From Comamonadaceae bacterium (lineage in GTDB: Bacteria; Pseudomonadota; Gammaproteobacteria; Burkholderiales; Burkholderiaceae_C): DNA of 64,000 bases. Shown piece by piece: positions 44,678 through 53,372 of the stretch (positions are counted from its first letter, which is position 1; each line of letters begins with the position of its first letter). Where the stretch lies: positions 1-64,000 of the forward strand of contig CANBWP010000006.1 in the NCBI GenBank assembly GCA_947373185.1, given 5' to 3'. A model generated the notes under the pieces. That model was not told the DNA's origin. It worked only from the letters and a program-made list of their open reading frames with translations, and did no database searches. The position numbers and the translations under genes were made by a program.

Positions 44678-45748
44678 TCATGCAACGGCGGGCAGGTGTT
44701 GCAGATTGCCGATGCCGCAGGATCCCGCCTCACATCGCGATGCGTGGGGCAGTAGCTCATTCAAAATTTGACGAACTTCTACCAATCTTGGATCGCCGTC
44801 ATGTGCATCGTCGGTGGTGTCATTGATGCAAAAGAAATGAAGGCGACCAAACCATGATTGAAGCATTTGCAGCGACTGAGTCTCCTGCGATTGCCCAGTC
44901 GCAATGTACAAATGAGAATGGTCTATGGTTTTGGCAAAACCATGTGCCAAGGCCCAACGCAGTACGAAGTCAGAAATGATGGTGGGCTTGTGCCATGTCC
45001 GAAATACAGTGGACCTGACGCCTGCAAATAATTCGGGGGCATCTTGTTCAATTTCCATCAACATCGACTTCAACATCGGCCGAGGAGAATGAGAGAACGT
45101 TCTGGGCGTGTGTCGGTATTGGGGGTCCATGGTTCGGCCCGCAGAATCGCTGTTTGCGCTGGATTGATTCAATTTCGCTTGAAGCCACTGTTTAGACAAC
45201 CGACTGGCATTTTCAAGCGAATTCGATTCCGTGTTCAATCGATTGCCCATCACTTCGGGCTCGTCAGACCATGAGACATAAAAGCCCCCCTCAAAGAACC
45301 AATCGTCTAAACAAACAGGGGCACCAAAGAAAACATCGTCGTTGAGGTAAAAATAGCGCTCGGACAAACCCGGAATGTGGTGCACATAAGACTCAATGTT
45401 GCCGGAATCAAATGTTGGCAAAGACGAATGAGGGATCAAGTCATGATGGTCTATCAGGGTCATGTGAGGGGAGGCCTGAAACCAATCGGGCACTTGCCCG
45501 TCCGTCACGATGTAAACATGGCCGTGCGCAGGGAAAAACTTTTCTAAGGCGCGCAGACTGAAACGCAGCTCATCATTGTCACGATAGCGGCCTTCGACAT
45601 TGCCGAACTTGGCAAAACTCAAGTTGTTGGCAGCGGCCAAACGGCTTGCGTGTTTGTCTCTTTTGGCGCGCCACGCATCGTCATTGCCATTGACCCAGAG
45701 GTAAACAATGTCGATGGAAGCTTCTGGGCGCGTGGTCAATTGGTTCAA
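44678..45748 (-). CDS. Stealth-family sugar-phosphate transferase
   Basis: The 356-residue protein has the conserved Stealth regions: CR1 IDIVYLWVNGNDDAW near residue 12, CR2 RYRDNDELRFSLRALEKFF with YIVTDGQVPDWF, CR3 around YRHTPRTFSHSPRPML and CR4 near the C terminus. Stealth proteins transfer hexose-1-phosphate to build phosphodiester-linked capsule or envelope glycans. No ATG lies between the upstream in-frame stop and CR1, so the start must be a TTG (45748, or 45739). No capsule or glycosyltransferase genes are adjacent. It is 4 bases or more upstream of the phhB leader on the same strand. Confidence 0.85.
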   Translation of the reverse strand: MNQLTTRPEASIDIVYLWVNGNDDAWRAKRDKHASRLAAANNLSFAKFGNVEGRYRDNDELRFSLRALEKFFPAHGHVYIVTDGQVPDWFQASPHMTLIDHHDLIPHSSLPTFDSGNIESYVHHIPGLSERYFYLNDDVFFGAPVCLDDWFFEGGFYVSWSDEPEVMGNRLNTESNSLENASRLSKQWLQAKLNQSSANSDSAGRTMDPQYRHTPRTFSHSPRPMLKSMLMEIEQDAPELFAGVRSTVFRTWHKPTIISDFVLRWALAHGFAKTIDHSHLYIATGQSQETQSLQMLQSWFGRLHFFCINDTTDDAHDGDPRLVEVRQILNELLPHASRCEAGSCGIGNLQHLPAVA

Positions 45749-45875
45749 AACGAGAAAGTGAAATAACCGCCAAATTTAACCGGCTTTGCAATTGCATGAT
45801 TGCATTGGGGTTTTGTTCGAGCAGGATCTGCCCATGTTGATGAAGGCCGTTTATGGATCCCGTTATGGATGGCAA

Positions 45876-45911
45876 AGAAAAAGGGTTTGCAAGAAAACTT
45901 GCAAACCCTTT
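45876..45911 (-). terminator. Intrinsic terminator after tRNA-His
   Basis: AAAGGGTTTGCAAG (45880-45893 on the plus strand) pairs with CTTGCAAACCCTTT (45898-45911) over 14 bases with a 4-base loop. On the minus strand it is followed by a T-rich run (TTTTTCTTT). It lies 7 bases after the tRNA-His 3' end and should separate it from the Stealth gene. Confidence 0.9.
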
Positions 45912-45917
45912 AAATTT

Positions 45918-45994
45918 TGGGGTGGCTGATGGGGCTCGAACCCACGACAACAGGAATCACAATCCTGGACTCTACCAACTGAGCTACAGCCACC
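45918..45994 (-). tRNA. tRNA-His (GTG)
   Basis: The minus-strand sequence starts GGTGGCTGTAGCTCAG and ends in CAGCCACC plus an encoded CCA. The 77 bases fold as a cloverleaf with anticodon GTG in ATTGTGATT and T loop GGTTCGAGCC. The extra 5' G (G-1) opposite C73 is the identity element of histidine tRNA. Confidence 0.97.
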
Positions 45995-46038
45995 GCAGAA
46001 GCGAAATTATAGCCGAAAGAATAGACCCTTCGGGCGCT

Positions 46039-47982
46039 TTATGCAGGAGTTTTAGCCTTCTCTGACACTGGCTTGGGGATCAAGATTTCAGCCTTCAACA
46101 TCAACTTCAATTCGGCCAAGTAGGCCTGCGTTTCGGCAGCGCCCCAGAGTTGGGTGAATTGCTGTTGCGCTTGTGTCATCAAGTCTTTGTTGTCCTCGGG
46201 CGCCAGCACTTTGGTCACACGCACCACGGCATAACCTTGGGGCCCCAAATCGACACCACTGGCAGCGGGCAACTTTGCAGGGTCAGCGCGCAAGATGGCG
46301 TCCACCACTTGCGGCAATTGCTTTTGCGTCTTCTCACGTGACACGACCACCGCGGCGGGCATGCCATCGGCTGACGCATTGGATGTCGCGTTGGCTTTCA
46401 AAGCCGCCAAGCGCTGTTCGCCTTGCGCTTTGGCCAACTCGGCCGCTTTGTCTTGTGTCAGACTGCGTTTCACCCAATCTTTGACATCTGCCAAGGGCAA
46501 TGTTGCTGCAGGTTGATACTTCACCACGCGCGCAGCCAACAAGGTGTTGGGCGCCACTTCAACGGCTTCGGTGTTGCGATGTTTTTGCAAAGACGCCTCA
46601 CTGAAGAGTGCTTGCAACAAGGTGGTATGGCTCAAAGGATTTTGAGCTGGCTGAGTTTGAGGTGCAGGATTGCGCCCCACTTTGCTGGCCTTTTGAATGC
46701 TGAGTTTGAGCTTATCGGCCACGGGTTTCAGGCTGTCCGATTGCTCATAAACCATGTTGGAAAACGTTTCAGCCAACTCTGCATATTGACGCTGGGCTTG
46801 TTGTTTCTTGAGATCTGCTTCCATGGCAGGACGCATGGCTTCAAAACTCTGTGCCTTGGGTGCTTTGATGTCCGTCAACTGGATGATGTGAAAGCCAAAC
46901 TCAGATTCCACAATGTCGCTGATGTCCGACTTTTTCATGCTGAACGCTGCATCTTCAAAGGCCTTGACCATGGCACCACGTCCAAAGAAATCCAGGTCCC
47001 CTCCTTTGACGGCAGAGCCTGGATCTTGCGAGTTTTTGCGCGCCACCTCTGCAAAGCTGGCGGGCTTGGCTTTCACCGCTTTCAACAATTCTTCAGCTTT
47101 GGCACGCGCTGCTTTTCTTTCCGCTTCAGGCGCATCCTTGGCTGCATTGATCAGAATGTGGCTGGCACGACGCTCTTCCTTGCTGGACAAACGTTGCAGA
47201 TTTTGTTCGTAATAAGCCTTGAGGTCTTGTTCCTTCAACACAATGGACTGACGCAAGCTGTCAATGTCGAGCACCACATACTCAATGTCAGCTGATTCTG
47301 TCGATTGAAACTTGGCTGCGTTCTTGTCGTAGTAGGCCTGCACATCGGCATCGCTGATGCTGACTTTGCCGGCAAAATCCGTGGAGGGGAAATTCAAAAT
47401 TTGAACTTCACGACGCTGCATGAAGGCATTCATGGCGGTTTGGGTTTGTGCTTTCGTGGCCAAAGCAGAACCTTGTACACCTTGAATCACTTGTCGGTTG
47501 GAGATGTCGGCACGCATTTGAATTTCGAACATCTCGGGAGTCATGCCCTGCGATGCGGCCAATTGTTGGTATCGCGCCATGTCCAATTTCCCATCGGGGG
47601 TGCGCAACGCGGCAATGGCAGGAATCGACTGCAACTCGCGGGCCAAGCGGCTGTCGCTGGCGACCAAGTGCAATTTTTGCGCAGCGGCCGCCACCACTTG
47701 GTCGCGGACCAGGCGCTCCAATGTCGCGTACTTGGCTTCAGGTGTGTCAAACATCTTCACATCGATGTTGGGCATGGAGGCGCGAATGCGGTCGACCTCG
47801 CGCTTGTGTGCGGCATCCCACTCCGCCTGATTGATTTTGTTGCCATTGACTTTGGCAACCACCACACCTTGGTCTTTGAAGCGGCTGTAGCCCTCAATGC
47901 CAAACATCACAAACGATGGAATGATGAGCAAGAACATGATGCCCATCATGATCTTGGTGTTGTTGCGGACAAAATCAAACAT
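46039..47982 (-). CDS. ppiD: Periplasmic folding chaperone PpiD
   Basis: PpiD is an inner-membrane-anchored chaperone at the Sec translocon exit. The 647-residue protein has one N-terminal helix (about 12-34, IMMGIMFLLIIPSFVMFGI), a SurA_N-like chaperone region (about 40-250), a parvulin PPIase domain at about 265-375 (SHILINAAKD and SEFGFHIIQLTDI) and a C-terminal domain. Family PpiD usually has little isomerase activity. hupB and a tRNA-Val gene lie upstream, recalling the lon-hupB-ppiD order of other proteobacteria. Confidence 0.93.
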   Translation of the reverse strand: MFDFVRNNTKIMMGIMFLLIIPSFVMFGIEGYSRFKDQGVVVAKVNGNKINQAEWDAAHKREVDRIRASMPNIDVKMFDTPEAKYATLERLVRDQVVAAAAQKLHLVASDSRLARELQSIPAIAALRTPDGKLDMARYQQLAASQGMTPEMFEIQMRADISNRQVIQGVQGSALATKAQTQTAMNAFMQRREVQILNFPSTDFAGKVSISDADVQAYYDKNAAKFQSTESADIEYVVLDIDSLRQSIVLKEQDLKAYYEQNLQRLSSKEERRASHILINAAKDAPEAERKAARAKAEELLKAVKAKPASFAEVARKNSQDPGSAVKGGDLDFFGRGAMVKAFEDAAFSMKKSDISDIVESEFGFHIIQLTDIKAPKAQSFEAMRPAMEADLKKQQAQRQYAELAETFSNMVYEQSDSLKPVADKLKLSIQKASKVGRNPAPQTQPAQNPLSHTTLLQALFSEASLQKHRNTEAVEVAPNTLLAARVVKYQPAATLPLADVKDWVKRSLTQDKAAELAKAQGEQRLAALKANATSNASADGMPAAVVVSREKTQKQLPQVVDAILRADPAKLPAASGVDLGPQGYAVVRVTKVLAPEDNKDLMTQAQQQFTQLWGAAETQAYLAELKLMLKAEILIPKPVSEKAKTPA

Positions 47983-48020
47983 GTGAGGACTCTCGAATTA
48001 GGAACGCGGAAAAGGTCTTA

Positions 48021-48053
48021 AAAACACAAAAGGCGAACAACCTGTTCGCCTTT
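48021..48053 (-). terminator. Intrinsic terminator after tRNA-Val
   Basis: On the minus strand AAAGGCGAAC pairs with GTTCGCCTTT (48029-48038 with 48044-48053), followed by a T-rich run ending in TTTTT at about 48021-48024. It lies 9 bases after the tRNA-Val 3' end and ends the hupB-tRNA-Val transcript before ppiD. Confidence 0.85.
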
Positions 48054-48062
48054 GATTGGGGG

Positions 48063-48138
48063 TGGTGGGTGCTGACGGGGTCGAACCGCCGACCTACGCC
48101 TTGTAAGGGCGCCGCTCTACCGACTGAGCTAAGCACCC
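48063..48138 (-). tRNA. tRNA-Val (TAC)
   Basis: The minus-strand sequence GGGTGCTTAGCTCAG to CAGCACCC, plus ACCA, gives a 76-base cloverleaf. The anticodon is TAC in CCTTACAAG, and the T loop is GGTTCGACCC. The CCA end is encoded. It lies 14 bases after hupB, so the two are likely co-transcribed and processed. Confidence 0.97.
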
Positions 48139-48152
48139 CCCTAAATCGCAGA

Positions 48153-48425
48153 TCAGTTCAAGGCGTCTTTGAGGGCCTTGCCTGGACGGAACTTAGGCAC
48201 CTTGGCAGATTTGATTTTGATGGCAGCACCAGTACGTGGGTTGCGGCCAGTGCGAGCAGCACGTTTTGTCACGGCGAAAGTACCGAAACCAACCAAAGCG
48301 ACAGTGCCGCCTTTTTTCAGGGTGGTGCGAACGGCGCCAATGGTGGCTTCCAATGCGCGACCGGCAGCGGCTTTAGAGATGTCCGCTTGTTTAGCAATGT
48401 GCTCGATCAATTCTGTCTTGTTCAT
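48153..48425 (-). CDS. hupB: DNA-binding protein HU
   Basis: HU is the histone-like DNA-bending protein. From the ATG at 48425 the protein is 90 residues, the exact family length. It starts [17 protein letters not shown] and carries the signature [18 protein letters not shown] with the DNA-intercalating proline. A longer frame upstream of this ATG is spurious. A strong promoter lies about 130 bases upstream. clpX and lon, which often precede hupB, are absent here. Confidence 0.97.
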   Translation of the reverse strand: MNKTELIEHIAKQADISKAAAGRALEATIGAVRTTLKKGGTVALVGFGTFAVTKRAARTGRNPRTGAAIKIKSAKVPKFRPGKALKDALN

Positions 48426-48550
48426 ACAAAGAGCCTTAAAAAAATTTGACCACTCAAACACCGAGTGAATCTTCGTTGTTAAAAATTTTGTTTGAAGCTG
48501 AAAACTTCTCAGACAAAGTCTTGTCTCCGCAATGAATTTGTCGACTTCAA

Positions 48551-48577
48551 TTTATACAGGCAAATAGCGCCTGTCAA
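48551..48577 (-). promoter_or_regulatory. hupB promoter with dyad in spacer
   Basis: On the minus strand a perfect TTGACA (48572-48577) is followed after 15 bases by TATAAA (48551-48556). The spacer contains CAGGC-N7-GCCTG (48557-48573), which slightly overlaps the -35. The leader would be about 120 bases. The rest of the 48426-48691 gap holds AT-rich runs and no visible gene. Confidence 0.65.
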
Positions 48578-48691
48578 ATGATTTTCCGTCTGCAAACCGC
48601 AATGCGACACGAATTCTAGACGCAAACTGAATCGGTGCGAGGGATTGACTTAAATATTTTTTTTAGTACGAGATCTTGTTTAAATTAGTTC

Positions 48692-49777
48692 TCATAAAGC
48701 CGCAGCAATGGCCTTGCCCACATCTTGCGTGTTAGCAGTTCCCCCTATGTCTGCAGTGCGCGGAGCGCCACTGCCAGGCGCCAAAACTTTTTCAATGGTG
48801 CTCAAAATGGCATCGTGGGCAGGCTTGCATCCCAAGAATTCCAACATCATGGCGCCACACCAAATTTGACCAATGGGGTTGGCAATGTTTTTGCCCGCAA
48901 TGTCGGGCGCAGAACCGTGCACAGGCTCAAACAAAGAGGGGTGCTTGCGATCAGGGTTCAAATTGGCACTGGGTGCAATGCCAATGGTGCCGGTGCATGC
49001 AGGACCCAAATCGCTCAAGATGTCGCCAAACAAATTGCTGGCCACCACCACATCAAAGAAGTCCGGACGTTGCACAAAGTGCGCCGTCAAAATGTCAATG
49101 TGAAATTTATCGACATGGATGCCAGGATAGTTTTTGGCCATCTCGACCACACGCTCATCCCAGTAAGGCATGGTGATGGCAATGCCATTGGATTTGGTGG
49201 CGCTGGTGAGGTGTTTATGAGGCCGAGACTGCGCCAACTCAAATGCAAATTTCAACACCCTGTCGACCCCAATGCGCGACATGACCGTCTCTTGCATCAC
49301 AATTTCGCGCTCTGTGCCTGGGAACATGCGCCCCCCAATGCTGGAGTACTCGCCTTCCGTGTTTTCGCGCACGATGTACATGTCGATCTCACCCGGCTGG
49401 CGTGGGCTGCCATCACGTCGCACCACCGGCGCAATGATGCCAGGCATCAAACGGGCGGGTCTCAGGTTGATGTACTGATCAAACTCGCGGCGGAACATCA
49501 ACAAAGAGCCCCACAAAGAAACATGGTCAGCAATTTTGTCAGGCCAGCCTACGGCGCCAAAGTAAATGGCATCATGGCCACCGATTTGGTCTTTCCAGTT
49601 GTCGGGCAACATCTGGCCATGTTTTTCAAAATAGTCCCAGCTTGAAAAATCAAAATGGTCAAACTGCAAATCCAAATTGAACTTGCTGGCTGCAGCTTCC
49701 ATCACGCGCAAACCTTCAGGCATCACTTCTTTGCCAATGCCATCGCCTGCGATCACTGCAATTCGTTTTTTTGTCAT
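48692..49777 (-). CDS. Tartrate/D-malate dehydrogenase (decarboxylating)
   Basis: The 361-residue protein is a beta-decarboxylating dehydrogenase of the IMDH/TtuC/DmlA group. It has AVIAGDGIGKEVMPEG, the substrate-site motif YIVRENTEGEYSS, SATKSNGIAITMPYWDE, the metal aspartates in SNLFGDILSDLGP and the NAD site HGSAPDIAGKNIANP. The NTEGEYSS loop and the length point to tartrate or D-malate rather than isopropylmalate. ATG 49777 is chosen because an upstream extension lacks family resemblance. No leu genes are near. Confidence 0.87.
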   Translation of the reverse strand: MTKKRIAVIAGDGIGKEVMPEGLRVMEAAASKFNLDLQFDHFDFSSWDYFEKHGQMLPDNWKDQIGGHDAIYFGAVGWPDKIADHVSLWGSLLMFRREFDQYINLRPARLMPGIIAPVVRRDGSPRQPGEIDMYIVRENTEGEYSSIGGRMFPGTEREIVMQETVMSRIGVDRVLKFAFELAQSRPHKHLTSATKSNGIAITMPYWDERVVEMAKNYPGIHVDKFHIDILTAHFVQRPDFFDVVVASNLFGDILSDLGPACTGTIGIAPSANLNPDRKHPSLFEPVHGSAPDIAGKNIANPIGQIWCGAMMLEFLGCKPAHDAILSTIEKVLAPGSGAPRTADIGGTANTQDVGKAIAAAL

Positions 49778-49791
49778 ATTGGACCCATTTT

Positions 49792-50709
49792 TTAAGATTG
49801 AATTTTGGAGGAAGGGGCACGTACCACCCAACTCACGCCCCATGCCGTCAGCGCAATGCCCGCGAGGGTGACAGAGGTGATGGGTTCGTCAAACAACAAC
49901 CAAGCCATCACAGCGGTGCAAGGAGGCACCAGGTACATGAGGCTGGTGACCGATGCGGCCGCCCCTTTTTGAATCAGCATGTAGAGCAGCGAACTTCCGC
50001 CCAATGTCAGGCCTAACACCGACCAGGCCATGGCGCCCATGAGTTCTGAATTCCATTGCACGGCTTCAGTCTCCATCCAGGCCAAAGGCGTCGTGACCAG
50101 CAGCGCTGCCATCAACTGGACCGTGTTGGCACTGCGCACATCACAAGGTTTGACAAAACTTTTTTGATACAAAGTGCCCAGCGTGATGGCGCACAAAGCC
50201 ATGAGTGCAAAACACACATTGAGGGCATTGACATGGTCCAAGGCACTGCCTTGCGTCAGCTTGCGCCAAACCACCAAGAGCAAGCCACAAAATCCCAAAA
50301 GCAAGCCCATCCATTGCCGCTTGCTGACTTTGTTTTCAGCCCTTGCACCATGCGTAGAGAGCCAAATGGCGGTCAAGACAGGTTGAAAACCCACAATCAG
50401 GGCGGACAAGCCCGAACCCATGCCTGCTTTCACGGCCGCCCAAACACCCCCCAGGTAGCCGGCATGCATGAGGATGCCTGTCACCGACAAATGCAGCCAT
50501 TCACGACCCGTCTGCGGCCAGCGTACGCGGGCCAACAAAATCCAAATCAAAAAACAAGCGATTGAAAATGCATAGCGCAGCCACAGAAAGGAGAACGGGG
50601 GCGCATGGGGCATGCCAAACCTGGCCACGATGAAGCCCGTGCTCCAGATCAGCACGAACACGGCGGGCATGGCCCGCACCCAGGAAAGCGAAGTGTCAGA
50701 GGAATTCAT
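49792..50709 (-). CDS. EamA-family DMT transporter
   Basis: The 305-residue protein has ten predicted helices in two EamA repeats (IVARFGMPHAPPFSFLWLRYA at the start of the first, LTLGGSSLLYMLIQKGAAA in the second). DMT transporters move metabolites such as amino acids or drugs; the substrate is not predictable. It is 14 bases upstream of the dehydrogenase gene, so it may share a transcript with it. Confidence 0.85.
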   Translation of the reverse strand: MNSSDTSLSWVRAMPAVFVLIWSTGFIVARFGMPHAPPFSFLWLRYAFSIACFLIWILLARVRWPQTGREWLHLSVTGILMHAGYLGGVWAAVKAGMGSGLSALIVGFQPVLTAIWLSTHGARAENKVSKRQWMGLLLGFCGLLLVVWRKLTQGSALDHVNALNVCFALMALCAITLGTLYQKSFVKPCDVRSANTVQLMAALLVTTPLAWMETEAVQWNSELMGAMAWSVLGLTLGGSSLLYMLIQKGAAASVTSLMYLVPPCTAVMAWLLFDEPITSVTLAGIALTAWGVSWVVRAPSSKIQS

Positions 50710-50746
50710 GAAAGCGCAGGACCCTGCTCGGCATCAACGTGGCGCT

Positions 50747-51313
50747 TCATTTCACGCGGGCACGAATTTCAGGCAAGGCCTTTTGCATGTAATAAATCAT
50801 GGACCAGATGGTCAAGATCGAGGCCGCCCATATGAGCACCGTGCCCCACAAATGCGTGTCAATCACACCCAATAAAAAGCCATCAAACAACAAGAAGGGG
50901 ATGGCCACCATTTGGACAGTGGTTTTGAGTTTGCCGACAAAGTGCACCGCCACACTTTTGCTGGCGCCAATTTGCGCCATCCACTCACGCAATGCCGAAA
51001 TGGCAATTTCACGGCCAATGATGATGAGTGCCACCATGACGTGAACACGGTGCATGTGCACCAAGACCAACAAAGAAGCACAAACCAAAAATTTATCGGC
51101 CACGGGGTCGAGGAAGGCGCCGAAAGATGAGGCCTGGTTCAGTTTGCGGGCTAAATAACCATCGAGCCAGTCAGTGATGGCAAAGATCACAAACATGGTG
51201 GTGGCCAAGAAATTGCGCGACTCCATCGGCAACTCAGAATAGAACACAGCCACGATGAACGGAATTGCGACAATGCGCGTCCAAGTCATGAGGGTGGGAA
51301 TGGTCAAAAACAT
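50747..51313 (-). CDS. pgsA: Phosphatidylglycerophosphate synthase
   Basis: PgsA makes phosphatidylglycerophosphate from CDP-diacylglycerol and glycerol-3-phosphate, feeding the phosphatidylglycerol used by Lgt. The 188-residue protein has four or more helices and the CDP-alcohol phosphotransferase motif DWLDGYLARKLNQASSFG followed by AFLDPVADK. It lies after uvrC on the same strand, the common uvrC-pgsA order of proteobacteria. Confidence 0.95.
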   Translation of the reverse strand: MFLTIPTLMTWTRIVAIPFIVAVFYSELPMESRNFLATTMFVIFAITDWLDGYLARKLNQASSFGAFLDPVADKFLVCASLLVLVHMHRVHVMVALIIIGREIAISALREWMAQIGASKSVAVHFVGKLKTTVQMVAIPFLLFDGFLLGVIDTHLWGTVLIWAASILTIWSMIYYMQKALPEIRARVK

Positions 51314-51377
51314 GGCGCTTATTGTGGCATGGGTTGGCTGGTTTTATCTGACAGGTTGGACGAAGTCACTTCTAAAC

Positions 51378-53333
51378 TCAGTGCAAGGCTTGGTAAATGG
51401 TTTCGGCCAACTCCCGAGAGATGCCATCCACCGACATCAAATCCTCCACGCTAGCGTCTTCAACCCCCCGCACACCGCCAAAACGCTGCAGCAATTTGGC
51501 GCGTTTGCGAGGGCCAATGCCTGCAATTTCCTCTAAGCGACCGCCGCCAACCCGCACTTTGGCCCGTTGCGCCCGCATGCCTGTGATGGCAAATCGGTGC
51601 GCCTCGTCGCGCACCTGAGCCACCAGCATCAGGGCTGCAGAGTCTTTGCCCAGGTAAACCTTTTCACGGCCATCCGCAAACACCAGCTCTTCAAGACCCA
51701 CCTTGCGGCCTTCGCCTTTTTCAACGCCCACAATCAGGGCCAGGTCCAGTCCCAATGTTTCGAACACATTCTTGGCCATCGAAACCTGGCCCTTGCCGCC
51801 ATCAATCAAGACCACGTCAGGCATACGCAGTTTGGAATCTGCCTCGCTAGATTGCAAGGCCTCGGCCACCTTGCCGTAGCGACGCAACAAGACCTGTCGC
51901 ATCGCAGCGTAATCATCGCCGGGGGTGATGCCTTCAATTTTGTAACGGCGGTATTCGCTGTTCTGCATTTTGTGGTTTTGAAACACCACACAAGAGGCCT
52001 GAGTGGCCTCACCGGAAGTGTGCGAGATATCAAAGCACTCCATGCGCAAGTTGTCGATATCATCTGGCGTCAAGTCCAAGGCTTCTACCAAGGCCCGGGT
52101 GCGCGCTTGTTGCGAGCCCTCTTCTGCCAGCAAACGTGCCAATTGAATGGCCACATTTTTTTCAGCCATTTCCAGCCATGCGCGCCTTTGCTCACGCGGG
52201 TTGTGAACCGCTGACACTTTGACGCCTGACTGCGACGAGATGGCCTCAATCACCTTGGCATTGATTTTTTCACTGGTGATCAACGCTGGCGGCACCGGAA
52301 TGCTCAAATAATGTTGGGCAATAAAAGCCTCCAAGACCTTCACTTCCAAGCTTTGCGGCTCAGCGCTGACATCATCTTCCAATGCCGTATTGCCCATGGC
52401 GTGACCATCTTCTACGTGCGAAGGGAAGTAAGGCCGATCCCCCAGATGGCGACCACCACGGACCATGGCCAAATTGACACAGGCCCTTCCGCCCTGCACT
52501 TTGACCGCCAAGATGTCCACATCGGTGTCCGAAGCTGTGTCCACAGACTGTTGGTGCAGCACGCGCGACAAGGCCGTCATTTGATTTCGAACTTCGGCGG
52601 CCAATTCAAAGGCCAACACATCGGAATGGGCCATCATGCGCGTTTCCATGGCTTTCAAAACAGCCTGGGTTTCGCCTCGTAAAAATGCTTCCGCCTGCGC
52701 CACATCCTGGGCATATTGTTCAACCGATACAGCGCCCACACAGGGCCCCGAGCAGCGCTTGATTTGGTACAGCAAACAGGGCCGCGTTCGGTTGGCAAAC
52801 ACCGTGTCTTCACAGGTTCTCAGCCGGAACACTTTTTGCAACAACTGAATGGTTTCTTTAACGGCCCATGCACTGGGATAAGGACCAAAGTAGCGGTGTT
52901 TCTTTTCGACTCCGCCCCTGTAATAAGCGATGCGTGAATACGAGTCAGGCTGAACACCCTCCCCCGCTTTGGCAGCGTTAGGCTTGGCGGGTGAACCGGT
53001 GCCCGACATTTTCAAATAGGGGTAACTCTTGTCGTCTCTGAACAAAATATTGAACTTGGGGCTCAATGTTTTGATCAAATTGTTTTCCAGCAACAAAGCT
53101 TCTGCTTCAGAGCGCACCACGGTGGTTTGCATGCGCCGAATCTTGCTAATCATGTGACCAATGCGCGTTCCGCCATGGTCTTTTTGGAAATAACTGCTGA
53201 CGCGTTTTTTCAGATTGCGGGCCTTGCCCACATACAACACCTGATCGTCGGCATCGTAATAGCGATACACCCCCGGCAAGCTGGGGAGTGCGGCCACTTC
53301 GGCCAACAAAGATTCAGGGTGAACACTGGACAT
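51378..53333 (-). CDS. uvrC: Excinuclease ABC subunit C
   Basis: UvrC makes both incisions in nucleotide excision repair. The 651-residue protein has the N-terminal GIY-YIG nuclease ([21 protein letters not shown]), a cysteine cluster region ([15 protein letters not shown]), the UVR segment, the RNase H-like endonuclease ([14 protein letters not shown] and [11 protein letters not shown]) and C-terminal helix-hairpin-helix motifs ([18 protein letters not shown]). It diverges from earP over a 39-base gap. Confidence 0.97.
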   Translation of the reverse strand: MSSVHPESLLAEVAALPSLPGVYRYYDADDQVLYVGKARNLKKRVSSYFQKDHGGTRIGHMISKIRRMQTTVVRSEAEALLLENNLIKTLSPKFNILFRDDKSYPYLKMSGTGSPAKPNAAKAGEGVQPDSYSRIAYYRGGVEKKHRYFGPYPSAWAVKETIQLLQKVFRLRTCEDTVFANRTRPCLLYQIKRCSGPCVGAVSVEQYAQDVAQAEAFLRGETQAVLKAMETRMMAHSDVLAFELAAEVRNQMTALSRVLHQQSVDTASDTDVDILAVKVQGGRACVNLAMVRGGRHLGDRPYFPSHVEDGHAMGNTALEDDVSAEPQSLEVKVLEAFIAQHYLSIPVPPALITSEKINAKVIEAISSQSGVKVSAVHNPREQRRAWLEMAEKNVAIQLARLLAEEGSQQARTRALVEALDLTPDDIDNLRMECFDISHTSGEATQASCVVFQNHKMQNSEYRRYKIEGITPGDDYAAMRQVLLRRYGKVAEALQSSEADSKLRMPDVVLIDGGKGQVSMAKNVFETLGLDLALIVGVEKGEGRKVGLEELVFADGREKVYLGKDSAALMLVAQVRDEAHRFAITGMRAQRAKVRVGGGRLEEIAGIGPRKRAKLLQRFGGVRGVEDASVEDLMSVDGISRELAETIYQALH

Positions 53334-53372
53334 GGGCGCTATTGTGTCTCGAAGCGCGCGACAATATCACCC

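Noticed and set aside
45876..45911. The 14-base-pair inverted repeat as a mobile element end or attachment site
   Set aside because: Its position right after tRNA-His and the T-rich run on the transcript strand make it an ordinary intrinsic terminator. No integrase or second copy is seen.
46423..47295. 290-codon plus-strand frame opposite ppiD
   Set aside because: It lies opposite the parvulin domain region of ppiD and has no family resemblance.
48725..49645. 306-codon plus-strand frame opposite the tartrate/D-malate dehydrogenase
   Set aside because: It is a reverse-strand artefact of a conserved enzyme gene.
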